Shown: positions 63,804 to 64,000 of the stretch, piece by piece
How the letters are laid out: every line of letters begins with the position of its first letter
Position numbering within the stretch: the stretch's first letter is position 1
NCBI GenBank assembly: GCA_964615905.1
Contig: CAZTUB010000018.1
Coordinates: 1 to 64,000 of the forward strand
Length of the DNA: 64,000 nucleotides
Reading direction: 5' to 3'
Source of the DNA: DATLMR01 sp964615905
Lineage (GTDB): Bacteria; Acidobacteriota; Blastocatellia; UBA7656
The notes under the pieces: generated by a model
The model's database searches: none
What the model was told of the DNA's origin: nothing
Seen by the model: only the letters and a program-made list of their open reading frames with translations
Made by a program: the position numbers and the translations under genes

Positions 63804-64000
63804 ACCCACCCCATACCCCATTAGACTCTGCTCCATGCCGGGAGACGCGTCGCCTATGAGCGTCTCCGGGTATTGCGAAAATTGTCAGCTTGCCATAGCC
63901 AGTTGGACCTCTGTGTCTCCGGCATCTGCGACGGGTTCATCTTTCCTGGCTGCGCGGCTCGCCAGCCGCGCAATGACGCTCTCAAGCTCCGCCCTCTTAG

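Overview
The window looks like a piece of a soil-type Acidobacteriota genome (class Blastocatellia is my best guess). This is inferred from the gene repertoire, not from a marker gene: very large secreted proteins with putative-Ig, NBR1-like and IPT/TIG domains, an MglA-type GTPase, PAS-rich hybrid kinases and type IV pilin-like proteins. I found no rRNA, tRNA or CRISPR array. A replication initiator (23.1-24.5 kb) with phased iteron repeats at 25.5 kb, and the same repeat core again at 34.1 and 59.3 kb, suggests that the window belongs to a plasmid, chromid or integrated replicon.

Layout. 0-1.2 kb: an IS701-like transposase cut by the window edge. 1.9-6.3 kb (minus): a His-Xaa-Ser (Hxs) modified-peptide operon, hxsA-hxsD-hxsD-like-hxsB-hxsC, with two radical SAM enzymes, two HxsD-type proteins and a substrate fused to a lectin-like domain. 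6.7-13.8 kb: a SEC-C/HNH-like protein, a dimethylallyltransferase-like protein, an Lnt-like acyltransferase, a deoxyribosyltransferase-like protein, an HXXEE membrane protein, a methyltransferase and a tyrosinase. 14.1-15.9 kb: an AbiE-like toxin-antitoxin locus arranged tail to tail, preceded by two 36-bp perfect palindromes; the toxin frame is broken. 15.9-17.2 kb: non-coding with inverted repeats. 17.2-21.6 kb: a 1441-aa secreted protein. 22.1-25.7 kb: a dead tyrosine recombinase, the replication initiator, iterons and a hairpin.

25.8-39.7 kb: ordinary cell-surface and signalling genes (small secreted proteins, pilin, HD-GYP response regulator, a matrixin-like protease with Ig repeats and a paralogous small secreted protein, a frameshifted DUF6884-like gene, a hybrid histidine kinase, a lone receiver and a membrane protein).

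40.0-58.9 kb is a defence island. It holds two unrecognised genes, a SIR2-domain protein and a VapBC pair. It then holds a tightly coupled minus-strand operon: a 1496-aa STAND ATPase with an N-terminal Cap4-like nuclease, a 506-aa unknown, a DUF6710-like protein, an Apea-HEPN-like protein and a Cys/His-rich small protein. The island ends with a type IIG-like restriction-methyltransferase broken by an IS982 insertion and a frameshift. The STAND-led operon is the best candidate for an undescribed system.

59.3-64 kb: a second iteron cluster, then an NtrC-type sigma-54 regulator, an MglA-like GTPase overlapping a TPR protein, an HU protein and a small basic protein.
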